A stretch of 64,000 bases of DNA. Source: Rutidosis leptorrhynchoides (lineage: Eukaryota > Streptophyta > Magnoliopsida > Asterales > Asteraceae). The position numbers were made by a program, and so were the translations under genes. Position 1 is the first letter of the stretch; each line of letters begins with the position of its first letter. Shown piece by piece: positions 24,009 to 33,848 of the stretch. The notes under the pieces were generated by a model, which saw nothing but the letters and a program-made list of their open reading frames with translations, did no database searches and was not told the DNA's origin. The stretch covers positions 103,357,501-103,421,500 of the forward strand of contig NC_092333.1 in assembly GCF_046630445.1 (NCBI RefSeq), read 5' to 3'.

Positions 24009-26474
24009 ATGGGTAGGCCTCCTTGTTGTAGTGAGAGTAGTGATCATTTGAAGAAAGGACCATGGACTCCGGAAGAAGATGAGATTCTTATAAATTTCAT
24101 TCAGAAAAACGGGCATGATAGTTGGAGAGCTTTACCTAAACGCGCTGGTTTAAATAGGTGCGGTAAGAGTTGTAGATTGCGATGGATTAATTACCTTAAT
24201 CCTGATATTAAAAGAGGAAAATTTACTGAAGAAGAAGAAAATCTCATCATTAACCTTCATTCGACTCTTGGAAATAAGTATAGTTTCTTTCTTTCTTCAC
24301 CCTTTACCGGATTTTAGTTTATTATATTGCATGTAAAGGTATAACGCCTAACGTATCTTTTATAATTTCTGTTGATATATATACTCCATATATCTTTATT
24401 TAAGAAAAAAAATGAATAAAAATACGAAAGTCTACATACATATTTTATTTAAGTTTATAACGAAATAGATATATACTATGATAAATACGGGTCTATAATT
24501 TTGAGATACTTATTATGAAGCTTCCAAAAGAATATCCAATGATATCTCATATATTTCCACTATAATAATACGAGTAATAATATATATAGTTTTTTTAACG
24601 GCAAGCTCGCATCAGTGTATCATTTATTTCAACGACACTCATCATTTGCACACACACACGTTCGGGAGGAAACCCGAATCGCATTACAGGAACCAGATCC
24701 TTTTACCATGCTGAGGGACAGACGGACCGAGTTTGAATCCTGAATGGATCCGGGAGAAAACCCCCTGGGGTCAATCTGGATATCCATATTTCAGGCAGAT
24801 TAATTAATAGGATGGACAGAGCGAGACTCGAACCCATGACCTAACTCCCAGCCCTAACACACAAGGTGAAGGGGATGCCTTTGATAGTTCATCATAATTG
24901 TAGAATAAATAACCATTGAGCTAATTGCTGAGTATACCCGGCCGTTGCCACCATAATATTTGATAGTTCATCACGTGTAGAATAAATAACTACTCCGTAA
25001 TGAGCTATTGCTGAGTGGTACTCGACCGTTGCCTTAGAAGTTGTGGTCACCATGAGACTTAATTTGCCAAAATAGATGTAGGTTCGAGTTATATTTTGGT
25101 TGAGATTTATAACCTTTGATAAAGTGAGATTATACTTTTTTCTGACATATGATGGTATTTAGTGGAACATTTTATTAGCATCCGATTCTTACATGTGGGT
25201 TTCAAAAGAAACGGAAAGTTTGAGTGTCCCGATGATTTACACATTTTGTCAATTATACAATAAATAGTTGTACTACACGCATAAATAAATGTACATACAG
25301 TATTCATCAGTATATACAGCCTTTTCTATACACGTTAATAATAGTTCTAAAGTTTTCGTTATAATTTTTTTTAGTATTAATTGACAAAAAAATCAAGCAA
25401 TAAGGTGGTTATAGTTTAATAATGGAAAATAACTAACTACAACATATGTCAACCACATCCTCAAAAGTTGGATGTGAATAATAGCCTCCATAATCCTAAA
25501 CGTGTAACATATGGTCAATGATAAATTCACAATTATTTCCGATAAAAACACTATAAAATGTGTAACAAATTTTAATATTGCACCGTTATACTTACGGTAC
25601 AACAAGTTGTAATATTTGGAGAAAATTGTACGGTACAATAATTAACATATCATCCTGTCCATTACCTTCATTAATTAAGCATTTATTTTAAAATGATCAT
25701 CCTGATGGGAAGTACATATGCTATGCAAATCTGTCTCAATTTAAGTGAGCAGACTTTAAATTCGTACATATTGAAATTTGTAACAACTTGTGTAGGTGGT
25801 CAAAAATTGCTTCACAACTTCCTGGCAGGACCGATAATGAAATTAAGAATTACTGGAACACTCATGTTCGAAAGAAGTTTATCAAGGCAGGCGTTGATCC
25901 AAAAACACATAAACCGATTCCAAATCTTAGCACCTTCATTGACGCCATTTCCAAGTTAACCACTTCGTCGTCTAACTTCCCATTCAGGGTTCCAACCCTT
26001 ACAAGTCCATTGACTACCAGTAATGATCAATTGTTGCAAAATATATTGCAAATTATAAACATGAACCCCTTACCCTTAACCAATATTACCAAATTATCAA
26101 CCATGCTAAATCCACAACATAATCATCAGTTACAAATTGATGACATGATTAACCACTATATGACGAATCCTTCTGAAGATTGGTCAAAGTATGTAAATAA
26201 TGTTGTTATGGAACCACAAAATGAACATAATCCGGTTGGTTCGAGTTTGATGGGGAGCTATGCAGATGGAAATTATGAGTTTCTTGAGACTTTTAGTGAC
26301 AATAAGAATATAAGTGATAGCTTCTTTATTGACAATCATGATCAGCTTCCAGGTTTAATCTCAATGTCTCCTCAAGAACCAACCAATAACAAAATAAGCA
26401 TCAATAGTTCGCCGCAATCTAATTCATTTGAAGCTGGTTTTGACGATTATTATGAGTCTCTTTTAAAGATTTAG
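24009..26474 (+). CDS. R2R3-MYB transcription factor (two exons: 24009-24277, 25796-26474)
   Basis: Nuclear DNA-binding regulator of 315 residues. Exon 1 encodes [25 protein letters not shown]…, the complete R2 repeat (three Trp: W19, W40, W60) and most of R3 up to LGNK. Exon 2 resumes with [23 protein letters not shown], completing R3. The split codon AA|G, donor GTATAG (24278) and acceptor TGTAG (25794-25795) restore the frame exactly. The usual first MYB intron, in R2, is missing, so only one 1,518-bp intron remains; it carries dispersed repeats. After R3 comes [19 protein letters not shown], then a Ser/Asn-rich acidic C-terminus likely to be the regulatory domain. The DPxTHKP signature resembles subgroups 9-11/24 (for example suberin-related MYBs), but I cannot assign an orthologue. 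The gene looks intact. Confidence 0.93.
24594..24870 (+). repeat. Dispersed repeat in the MYB intron
   Basis: The block around TATCATTTATTTCAACGACA (about 24617-24636) and the CACACACACGTTCGGG...GAAACCCGAA sequence recur at 27250-27330. It contains ACTCGAACCC-type tRNA B-box complements. SINE-like, but I could not define ends or a duplication. Confidence 0.45.
24890..25033 (+). repeat. Two-copy imperfect direct repeat in the MYB intron
   Basis: TTGATAGTTCATCA…GTAGAATAAATAAC…TTGCTGAGT…CGACCGTTGCC appears at 24890-24948 and 24959-25033. The copies are about 70 bp each and differ by small indels. Confidence 0.7.
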
Positions 26475-26796
26475 CATTGGAAGCTTTTGAAATTATGTTA
26501 ATGTATTCTTGTACTCCGTTAATTTAATAACGTTTCCATCCGTGGTCGAAGATTGTAATGATTGGAAGTTTTTTATTTGAGTTTGTATATGAAAGTTGCT
26601 AAATAGACTTATACGGAATTACGGAGTACAATGAAGTGAAACAATATTGTATATAAGTTACATAGATATAGATGGTTATAAATCTTACATATACTTGCGA
26701 GTTACCAGAATACGAGCAGTGAATGACAGACTATTGGGGCAAATACAGTTAGATAAAATAGGCATGTTTGTTGAGGTTTTAACAATTAAATAAAGT
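26475..26796 (+). other. 3' flank of the MYB gene
   Basis: AT-rich sequence after the TAG stop, presumed 3' UTR and intergenic DNA. It ends in the left copy of the SINE target duplication (26781-26796). No coding potential seen. Confidence 0.5.
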
Positions 26797-27019
26797 TAGC
26801 AATTTGGCCAATGAAGCACACCACTCGGGCTTAATTCCTGGCTGGTCAAATTGTTCAAAAAGAGAGTGTGACCAGATGGTGCACATAATGCGCAATTCAC
26901 CCGGTACCAGGTCCCGCGCTCGGGAGACTTAATTACCCGATATTTTATCTTCTATAAGGAGTCAATGTGCTCGTTCATAGAAGAGTTTCCTCTCTTACCA
27001 AAAAAATAAAAATTAAAAA
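26797..27019 (+). mobile_element. SINE with A-rich tail and 16-bp target duplication
   Basis: 223 bp flanked by perfect AACAATTAAATAAAGT copies (26781-26796 and 27020-27035). The body contains CACACCACTCGGGCTTAATTCC, GGTACCAGGTCCCGCGCTCGGG and TTTCCTCTCTTACC and ends in an A-rich AAAAAAATAAAAATT tail, the layout of a tRNA-derived plant SINE in plus orientation (22- and longer segments abbreviated as seen). B-box-like GGTCCCGCGCTC is diverged. Confidence 0.8.
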
Positions 27020-27242
27020 AACAATTAAATAAAGTCTCCAATGATATTGAATTCTCATTAGTCTTCCTTTTATTGATCAACAGTAAGTTCTCTAACGAGT
27101 GAACAAGCAATGTATAATAGTATAATAATACGTATTATACGAATTGTATGAACAAGATAAAATGCATTTTTTGCTTTCAATTATCACAATTAATTACTAA
27201 TTATGATTTTTACTATTAAAATAGTACATTTTTTAATGGAGA

Positions 27243-27463
27243 TTTTTTGATATCAGTAGATCATTTATTTCAACGACCCTCATCATTTACACGTAACACA
27301 CACGTTTGGGCGAAAACTCGAACCCAATCGACGGTACACGGGAACACATCCATTCGGGCAGTGGTCCGGGTAGAGGTCCGTGAACAAATCCGATAAAACC
27401 TCCCTATATGGTCAATATATACCACAATTTTTAGAGTTCAATTGGTTTAAAGAAAATCATGCC
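27243..27463 (+). repeat. Dispersed repeat interrupted by the young LTR element (continues at 36226-36310)
   Basis: Begins with the ATCATTTATTTCAACGAC-CTCATCATT block shared with the MYB-intron repeat and includes CTCGAACCCAATCGAC. At 27459-27463 it meets the ATGCC duplication of the LTR element and resumes after 36225 with GGATCGAACCCATCCC. Confidence 0.5.
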
Positions 27464-28595
27464 TGTAACATCCCGCGTTTTTCCGTTAAATTTATTTTAA
27501 CACCGTCTTTTTTTTAAATAATATCTTTCGCGATTTAAATTTGTATCTTCATTAACTAACGTTCATAATATCCTCGTTATTTAAATATAACGTCACCCGT
27601 TTACTCGAGCGTTTTTAAAATATTCGTTTGGTTAATTCCCGCACCCGACTACAAACTCGAGGGACCATTTTTGCCATATGGCCAAACTAATCACTAGTAG
27701 TTGACTAAGTCAACTACTTCTCCACCATTCCCCACATTTTTAATTTCTTTTCTTTCTTCTTTTCTCTCAACCAAAAACTCAAACCTTAAATTCTTCATCA
27801 TCTTCAATCATCATCCAAATTCAAGCAAGGAATCAAACATCAAAACAAATTGTACTTTTGGAATCCTCGTTTCATCCTCTTCGATTTGATACCAACCTCA
27901 TTGATTTTGGGTAACATTTCTAAAACACTAGATTTCTCTAAATTCGTTTTAATTACTTGAAATGTTGTTAGTTAGTGACTATGGCTCGTGTATAACATGA
28001 ATATATGATTTGTTTGCTTGATTTGTTGATTTTGGTGTAACTAGCTTGAAAATGAAAATTGTATGCTTAATCTTTGATTTGGATGATTAAAGGTTGTTAG
28101 ATTGTTAAAGTTCATGTTTTAAAAGTGTTACTAGCATCATTAGCTTCATGTTGATATATAGATTGATCAAAGAAACTTCAAAAACGTGATTATTGATTTT
28201 GGTGTTGCTTGACTAGGGTTTGCTAGTTCTTGAAATGAATTTTTGGATGCTTGAATGCCATGGAATGTTAATTGTTAGTGATTAGTTGTAATGTATGCTT
28301 CATTACCTTCAAAACGGCATATCATATGTGTAAATTGGATTCCCGGAACTTAAAATGCATATTGATGAACTTGAGGCTTTGAAATGAGCGTTTATTGATC
28401 ACATGACGAGAATTCGATTGTTGTAAATGATGTTTTTGTTTGAGGATTTGTGTTTAGTTGTGTTCCTTGTCAAAAGAGCTTTCCAACGGTATAAGATACG
28501 TCTTCTAATTGTTTGCGGTTTGCGTTTTGCGTTTGTTTGAAGTTTTGACCAAGACTTGAACCTTGAAAACGACCTGACACCAGACCATGTGTTAT

Positions 28596-28628
28596 GTCGC
28601 GGCGCGACACCCCTTGCCGCGGCGCGAC
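28596..28628. repeat. GC-rich palindromic word pair in the LTR (also 34981-35013)
   Basis: GTCGCGGCGCGAC (28596-28608) and GCCGCGGCGCGAC (28616-28628), spaced 20 bp, between AT-rich flanks. Each has four or five CpGs. They are preceded by CTTGAAAACGACCTGACACC and followed by TTTGCC…CAGATTCTGTCC. Confidence 0.85.
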
Positions 28629-29220
28629 ATTTGCCTTGTCCAGATTCTGTCCAACTTTTCCATTTTATCAAAAATGTTTGCCATGTTCTAGACCTCCAAT
28701 TCACATGCAACTTGTTTTAACATGCTTATATATGAATAACTAGCATAGAAAATTTGTCCGAGACCCGACCCGAACGTGTTGACTTTTTCGTTGACTTTGA
28801 CCAAGTTTGACTTTTAGTCAAACTTAACCAAACTTTTAATGCAATCTTCCTAACATGCTTTTATACTTGTATCTTGCATGAAACTTGACAATTTGCTTCA
28901 CATGCTACATAATCGAGTCGTGTCGAGCCATAGGACTAATTGAACACATTTCACCCGACCTTGTGTCGTAACCGGTTAATTGATATAACTTACTTGTTTA
29001 GGTCAAGGCTAAGCAACTTTCATGCACACGTTTACTTGTTGAAGTACTTTTATACTCGTGCACTCGAGGTGAGATCATAGTCCCACTTTTACTCTTTTTG
29101 AACTTACATTTGGGATGAGAAAACATAAACGATTCTTTTGAACTAAGTGAACACAAGAACGGGAAAACAAACATTCTACATACGAGTTTAGAACAAAATC
29201 CTCAATTCGATTATCATTAG

Positions 29221-29312
29221 TTACACTTGCCGGGTGTAAGCGAGAACTTATGTTATATGGCCATATGGGTTGACAACCCTCATCCTTGACGGTTCGCTAC
29301 CGTCTACGGATG
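29221..29312. repeat. Cluster of small hairpin dyads in the LTR
   Basis: TTACAC/GTGTAA (29221-29239, 7-nt loop), TATGGCCATA palindrome (about 29256-29265), GGGTT/AACCC (29267-29279) and a nested CATCC(GACGG…CCGTC)GGATG (29281-29312). The same region of other Tekay-like LTRs here also folds. Confidence 0.65.
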
Positions 29313-29837
29313 AAATATATTTTCGAGAATCAGTGTTTGTTCTAGCACTAAGTGATGGGGTATACAATGGAAGGAATGTTAAGCTTTGATAATTGGGTGC
29401 TCGTGAAACAAACTTTTGGAATGTATTACTATTATTTCATTGATGCAAATCTTGTGGTTCACTTGTACTTACTTACTTAAACCTATGATTTCACCAACGT
29501 TTTCGTTGACAGATTTCTATGTTTTTCTCAGGTCATGCACGATATGTGAAACATGCTTCCGCTTACTATTTGATACTTGCATCCGATGTCGAGTATACAT
29601 GCATTTCATGGAGCGTCTTTTGACTTTACTTTAAACCGTGTCGCCTAGATTTCAATCGTACTTATAACGTTGTAACTTAACTTTTGGTTGAACAATCCTT
29701 GTAAACTTTGAAACAATCTTTATTTTGAAATGAAGGCGACATATTTTGGTCAAACGTTATCTTAAAGACTTATAATCAGGTAATGGGACCCACGTAGCTG
29801 ACGCCGTCACTTGACGATTTGTCGGGGTCGCTACAGT

Positions 29838-29849
29838 TGGTATCAGAGC
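29838..29849 (+). promoter_or_regulatory. Primer binding site (initiator Met tRNA)
   Basis: TGGTATCAGAGC two bases after the 5' LTR end; standard for plant chromoviruses. Confidence 0.96.
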
Positions 29850-30258
29850 CTTGGTTGTAGGGATTTAGAGTTCATTTGTGTCCACCCCGAGTCATAGGGT
29901 ACATAGGTGAATCTAGACTACAACCGGCATATAGACTGAAGTAGGAATTATTTGACAAATTGTGCATTTATACTCGAACTCTTCTATCATATCTAACTCG
30001 TATTCGATCTTGATCTTACGTTGATAAATTTTGTTGATGCGCCACCTTGACTTTATGAAGTAATGTTAAATGCACATGAGAATCAGGGTAATATAATTTC
30101 CGGGATTATATTACGGTGATTCACATGGACGTTCCGACATTATGACGTAAAGAATTTAAGGCGAGTCAAGGAAAAATTTCCTCTCTATCCTATTTCCATA
30201 CTCCGGTTAGTATTGTTGAAAATACTAACCAACGATATTCTTGTCTCATGAAGGAACA

Positions 30259-31302
30259 ATGGCTCACCAAGGTCAACACAATACTCCTCTCGAAACTCTG
30301 GAACAAGCTCTTCAACGAATGATAACCACCGCCGTGGGTACGGCCGTGGCCGATCACTTTTCTAACAACAACAATCATGGGGCCGGTAATTCAATCGAGG
30401 GTTGCTCCTACAAGAACTTCATGAAGTACAATCCTCCCACTTTCAATGGAACCGAAGGACCGGTTGCTCTCACCCGATGGTTCGAACAAACAGAAGCCGT
30501 TTTTAGCATAAGCGGTTGTCGGGATCAAGATAAGGTCAAGTTTTCCACCCTCACTCTCACCGGTATTGCTCTCTCATGGTGGAACACGTATGTACAATCG
30601 GTGGGTATCGATGAAGCCCTTACACTCTCTTGGACCGAATTAAGAGAAAGAATGACCACCGAATACTTCCCGCGCGAAGAGACTCGAAGGCTCGAACAGG
30701 GGCCAAGAAATTTAAAAATAGCCCGAGATGACCTCGAAGCTTATAATCAACGGTTTGCCGAACTAACCTCAATTTGTCCAAACCTCCGGGCTCCCGGGCC
30801 CCAAGGAGTTGAGTTTTACATGGATGGCCTCCCTAAGAGCATTCCACACGGGGTAATGCCATTAAGACCCGCCGACCTACAAGAGGCTGTGATGATAGCC
30901 CGCCGATTTATAAAAACGGTGGATGAAATTGAAGCGCTGGCACCAACGGCCGAGGCCCAACCAGTTAACAACAAAAGAAAACAGGAAGCCTCTCCATCAA
31001 GCAACCACAACCACAACGACTCCACCAAGAAGCCTTTCACCCCCGGCGGCAGGAAAAATTATGCTGGAACACGACCTTTTTGCAACACGTGCCACAAACA
31101 TCATTATGGAAAATGTGGCGGACCATTTTGCATCAAGTGTCAAAGAAGTGGCCATGTGGCCCATAGTTGTAAGGGTGCCGCCCCCGTCGCTAAAAAGGTG
31201 CCCAGTGCACGCAGAAGGGGTGCTTGTTTTGAATGTGGACAACTGGGTCATTTTAAGAATGCATGTCCCAAGAAGAACGCCCACCCTAATGTACGCGAAT
31301 GA
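30259..31302 (+). CDS. Gag polyprotein of the young LTR element
   Basis: 347 residues from ATG 30259; six non-Met-initiated codons upstream are open but unnecessary. It forms the capsid and packages element RNA in the cytoplasm. A retrotransposon gag domain (about residues 65-190) has FMKYNPPTFNGTEGPVALTRWFEQTEAVF and GIALSWWNTYV motifs. Residues 275-340 carry three zinc-binding clusters: CNTCHKHHYGKC, CIKCQRSGHVAHSC and CFECGQLGHFKNAC (two classical CCHC knuckles). The frame is intact, unlike the pol region just downstream, suggesting selection or a recent intact master. It ends before any protease motif, whereas autonomous relatives continue in frame or by frameshift into protease-RT. Confidence 0.93.
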   Translation: MAHQGQHNTPLETLEQALQRMITTAVGTAVADHFSNNNNHGAGNSIEGCSYKNFMKYNPPTFNGTEGPVALTRWFEQTEAVFSISGCRDQDKVKFSTLTLTGIALSWWNTYVQSVGIDEALTLSWTELRERMTTEYFPREETRRLEQGPRNLKIARDDLEAYNQRFAELTSICPNLRAPGPQGVEFYMDGLPKSIPHGVMPLRPADLQEAVMIARRFIKTVDEIEALAPTAEAQPVNNKRKQEASPSSNHNHNDSTKKPFTPGGRKNYAGTRPFCNTCHKHHYGKCGGPFCIKCQRSGHVAHSCKGAAPVAKKVPSARRRGACFECGQLGHFKNACPKKNAHPNVRE

Positions 31303-31609
31303 GCTTTCAACCTTAACACATAGGATTCCCGGAACGACAATTAGTTACGGGTACGTTTCTTCTCAACGACTCTTATGTTTCATGTTTATCCGATTCGGGT
31401 ATCGATAAATGTTTTGTATCCAAGGCTTTGGAGCCTACTCTTTGCACTCCACCCCTCCCCCCTAGATATTACTTACGCCATTCAAGTGACCAACGGAAAA
31501 CCATTGCGTATCGATAAATTTTATCGGAGGGAGTACGTTAAACTTATTGGGTAGGTAATTTGAACTTCGATTTGACACCTATAGAACTAGGGAGCTCGGA
31601 ACCTATTCG

Positions 31610-31642
<33 letters not shown>

Positions 31643-33828
31643 TTTCCCCATCATCTTGTATAGATTATTGTGAACTGAGTAATTTTCGGTTGGAAACCGA
31701 TACCCTCTCCCTCGCATCCATGACCTCATGATTATTTGCACGAATCCCGTATGTTCCAAATCGACCCCCGTTCCGGTTATCATCAATTGGGGGTTAAGTG
31801 AGACGATGTCTCCTAAGCCACTTTCCGAACTCGCAACGTTAGTTGTAAATCTTTCTTAGTACCATTCGATTTATTTAGGACTCTGTCCGTATTCATGAAC
31901 CTCCTAAACCACGTATGCGAACTTATCTAGACAAATCGGTTATCGTATTTATAGATGACATCTTGAGTTATTCAAGTAAAGAAGGAAAACGAACAACATC
32001 ACCATCTTACGCTCGAACTTTTGAAAAAAGAGCAACTCTATACCAAATTCTCCGAGTGAGAATTTCTGTTGAACGAAGTACAATTTTCTAAACCATGATG
32101 TGAATGGTCTAGGCATTTCAATCAATCTCGAAATCAAGCCACATGTAATCAGGAAACTCCCCCGACTCAGACTTGTATTCGTAAAATCTTAGATCTCGCC
32201 GGTTATTACCGAAGATTCATTTCTGCCTTTTCTCGTGTTACACGACTTTTAACCTCGTTAACTCACTGAGGGAAAAATTTAAACCCCCCCCATGTCCGAA
32301 CCTTGAGCGTGATACTTCACACCAACATTTCTAGTTAAAAATCGTATAGCACCAGATGGAACTCAATTATGAAAATATTTCTACATGAACGCCGGAAGGC
32401 ATGCTCTCTCGACTCAAAATCAGTGTAACTGAAATTCGTTATTTTGCGCGAAGAATTCTAATACTAAATTGTGGATCCGATCAATTTTCTCGTCATCACA
32501 TACCACGCTACATATCTCTGTTATTTCACCGTTACCGTCTGATATTACTGGAGCTTAAGATAACACACGATCCAATGATACTTCACTCTTCTTTGACTTA
32601 ATGTCATTGTGTTTCTAATAATCGGCCAACTATTATTCAACCCCGAACTAAACAACTACGTGTACGATCTCGTTTCTCTTTCAGACTTCAACTTTTGACA
32701 ACTAGAGGCACGTTATGGCAACCTCGAGATGTAAACTCATCCTATTCTAAGTCCTCATTTCACTACTATCTTTACCGTTCGCATTTCCGTTTAAAGAAAC
32801 TCCTTGTAACATTTCTCCATGGATAGAGAAACTCCTCATATTACATAAGTATTCGCCACGAGGGTGAATAGTCCTAACGAACATTTTTTTTCGAACCCTA
32901 ACTGACTCGTTCAAACATATCTTAAGAGATTCTATTCCAACACGGTGTATCTTTGTTAATTATCCCGTATCGAAATACTCGTTTCACTTCTAGTTTTACA
33001 AGAAGCCTCGGGACCGCGTTTAGACATGAGTACCGCGTACCATCCACAACCCGACGGACCGAACAAACATGTGATTTAAACCTTGGAAACCATAATACAA
33101 GTTTGTATTACCAACTTCAAATTTACTTGAGAAAAGTATTTTCCTTTAACCGAATCCTCGTACTACAATGATTTTCATTCCAGTTTTAACGTCACTCCTT
33201 TTGAAACCACATGTGACCGGAAACGTCATTCTCCCTTGTCGAACCAAGTAAACGATGATCAATTCACCGGGGCCGAGGTTGTTCATGAGCAACCGAGAAA
33301 ATTTATTCATATTCAGGTAAAACCCTACGCGACTCGTAATCACCAAGAGCTACGCCGATGTTAGACGTAAACATTTCAAATTCCACGTGGGAAACCGCGT
33401 CACGTTAAGAGTCGCACCTTGGAAAGGTGCAATCCATTTCGGGAAACGTAGGAAGCTAAATCCGCGATATTTTGATCCTTTAAATTCTTGGGGTGTTTTG
33501 GACCCGTCACTAGCCGTTTAGACTTTTCCGACTCATTTTGGGTCTCCGTTTATCCTACATTCAATGTATCAACTCAAAGACGTGTTTTGCGAAACGAGAA
33601 CTTGTTATCTCCTTTGATGAACTCACTATCGACGATAACCCTCACTTCCTAGGAGGACCGGTTGAAACCATAAATCGTGAAGCCAAACCTTAAAACATCG
33701 TATGATCCCGACCGTCAAGTTCGCTGAAATGTCCAAGGATGTACCTTCACTTATTCGTAGAATTGGCAACACGAGATCTGGAGGAAGATTCAACAAATAC
33801 TACTTCCAACTAAATTTCGGGACGAAAT
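31303..33828 (+). pseudogene. Decayed, shortened pol region of the young element
   Basis: Fragments of chromovirus pol are recognisable in shifting frames: a broken protease near 31395, RT YLDK..IVFIDDIL near 31930-31960, RT/RNase H pieces to about 32330, and integrase-like pieces near 33000-33300. Stops and indels occur every few dozen bases, and the total length (2.5 kb) is well below a full pol. A 30-bp A run interrupts it at 31610-31640. No domain could be functional. Confidence 0.8.
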
Positions 33829-33848
33829 TTCTTTTGAGGTGTGGATAA
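33829..33848 (+). promoter_or_regulatory. Polypurine-tract region before the 3' LTR
   Basis: TCTTTTGAGGTGTGGATAA follows GGGACGAAATTTC immediately before the LTR, the same layout as in the 12.4-kb element. The exact primer for plus-strand synthesis is uncertain. Confidence 0.5.

Larger units (their letters stand above)
27464..29835 (+). repeat. 5' LTR of the young element
   Basis: 2,372 bp, TG...CA ended, containing a GC-rich palindrome pair (28596-28628) and a run of small dyads (29221-29312). Short frames here (for example 28399-28710 on the minus strand) are repeated identically in the other LTR and show no protein features. Confidence 0.97.
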
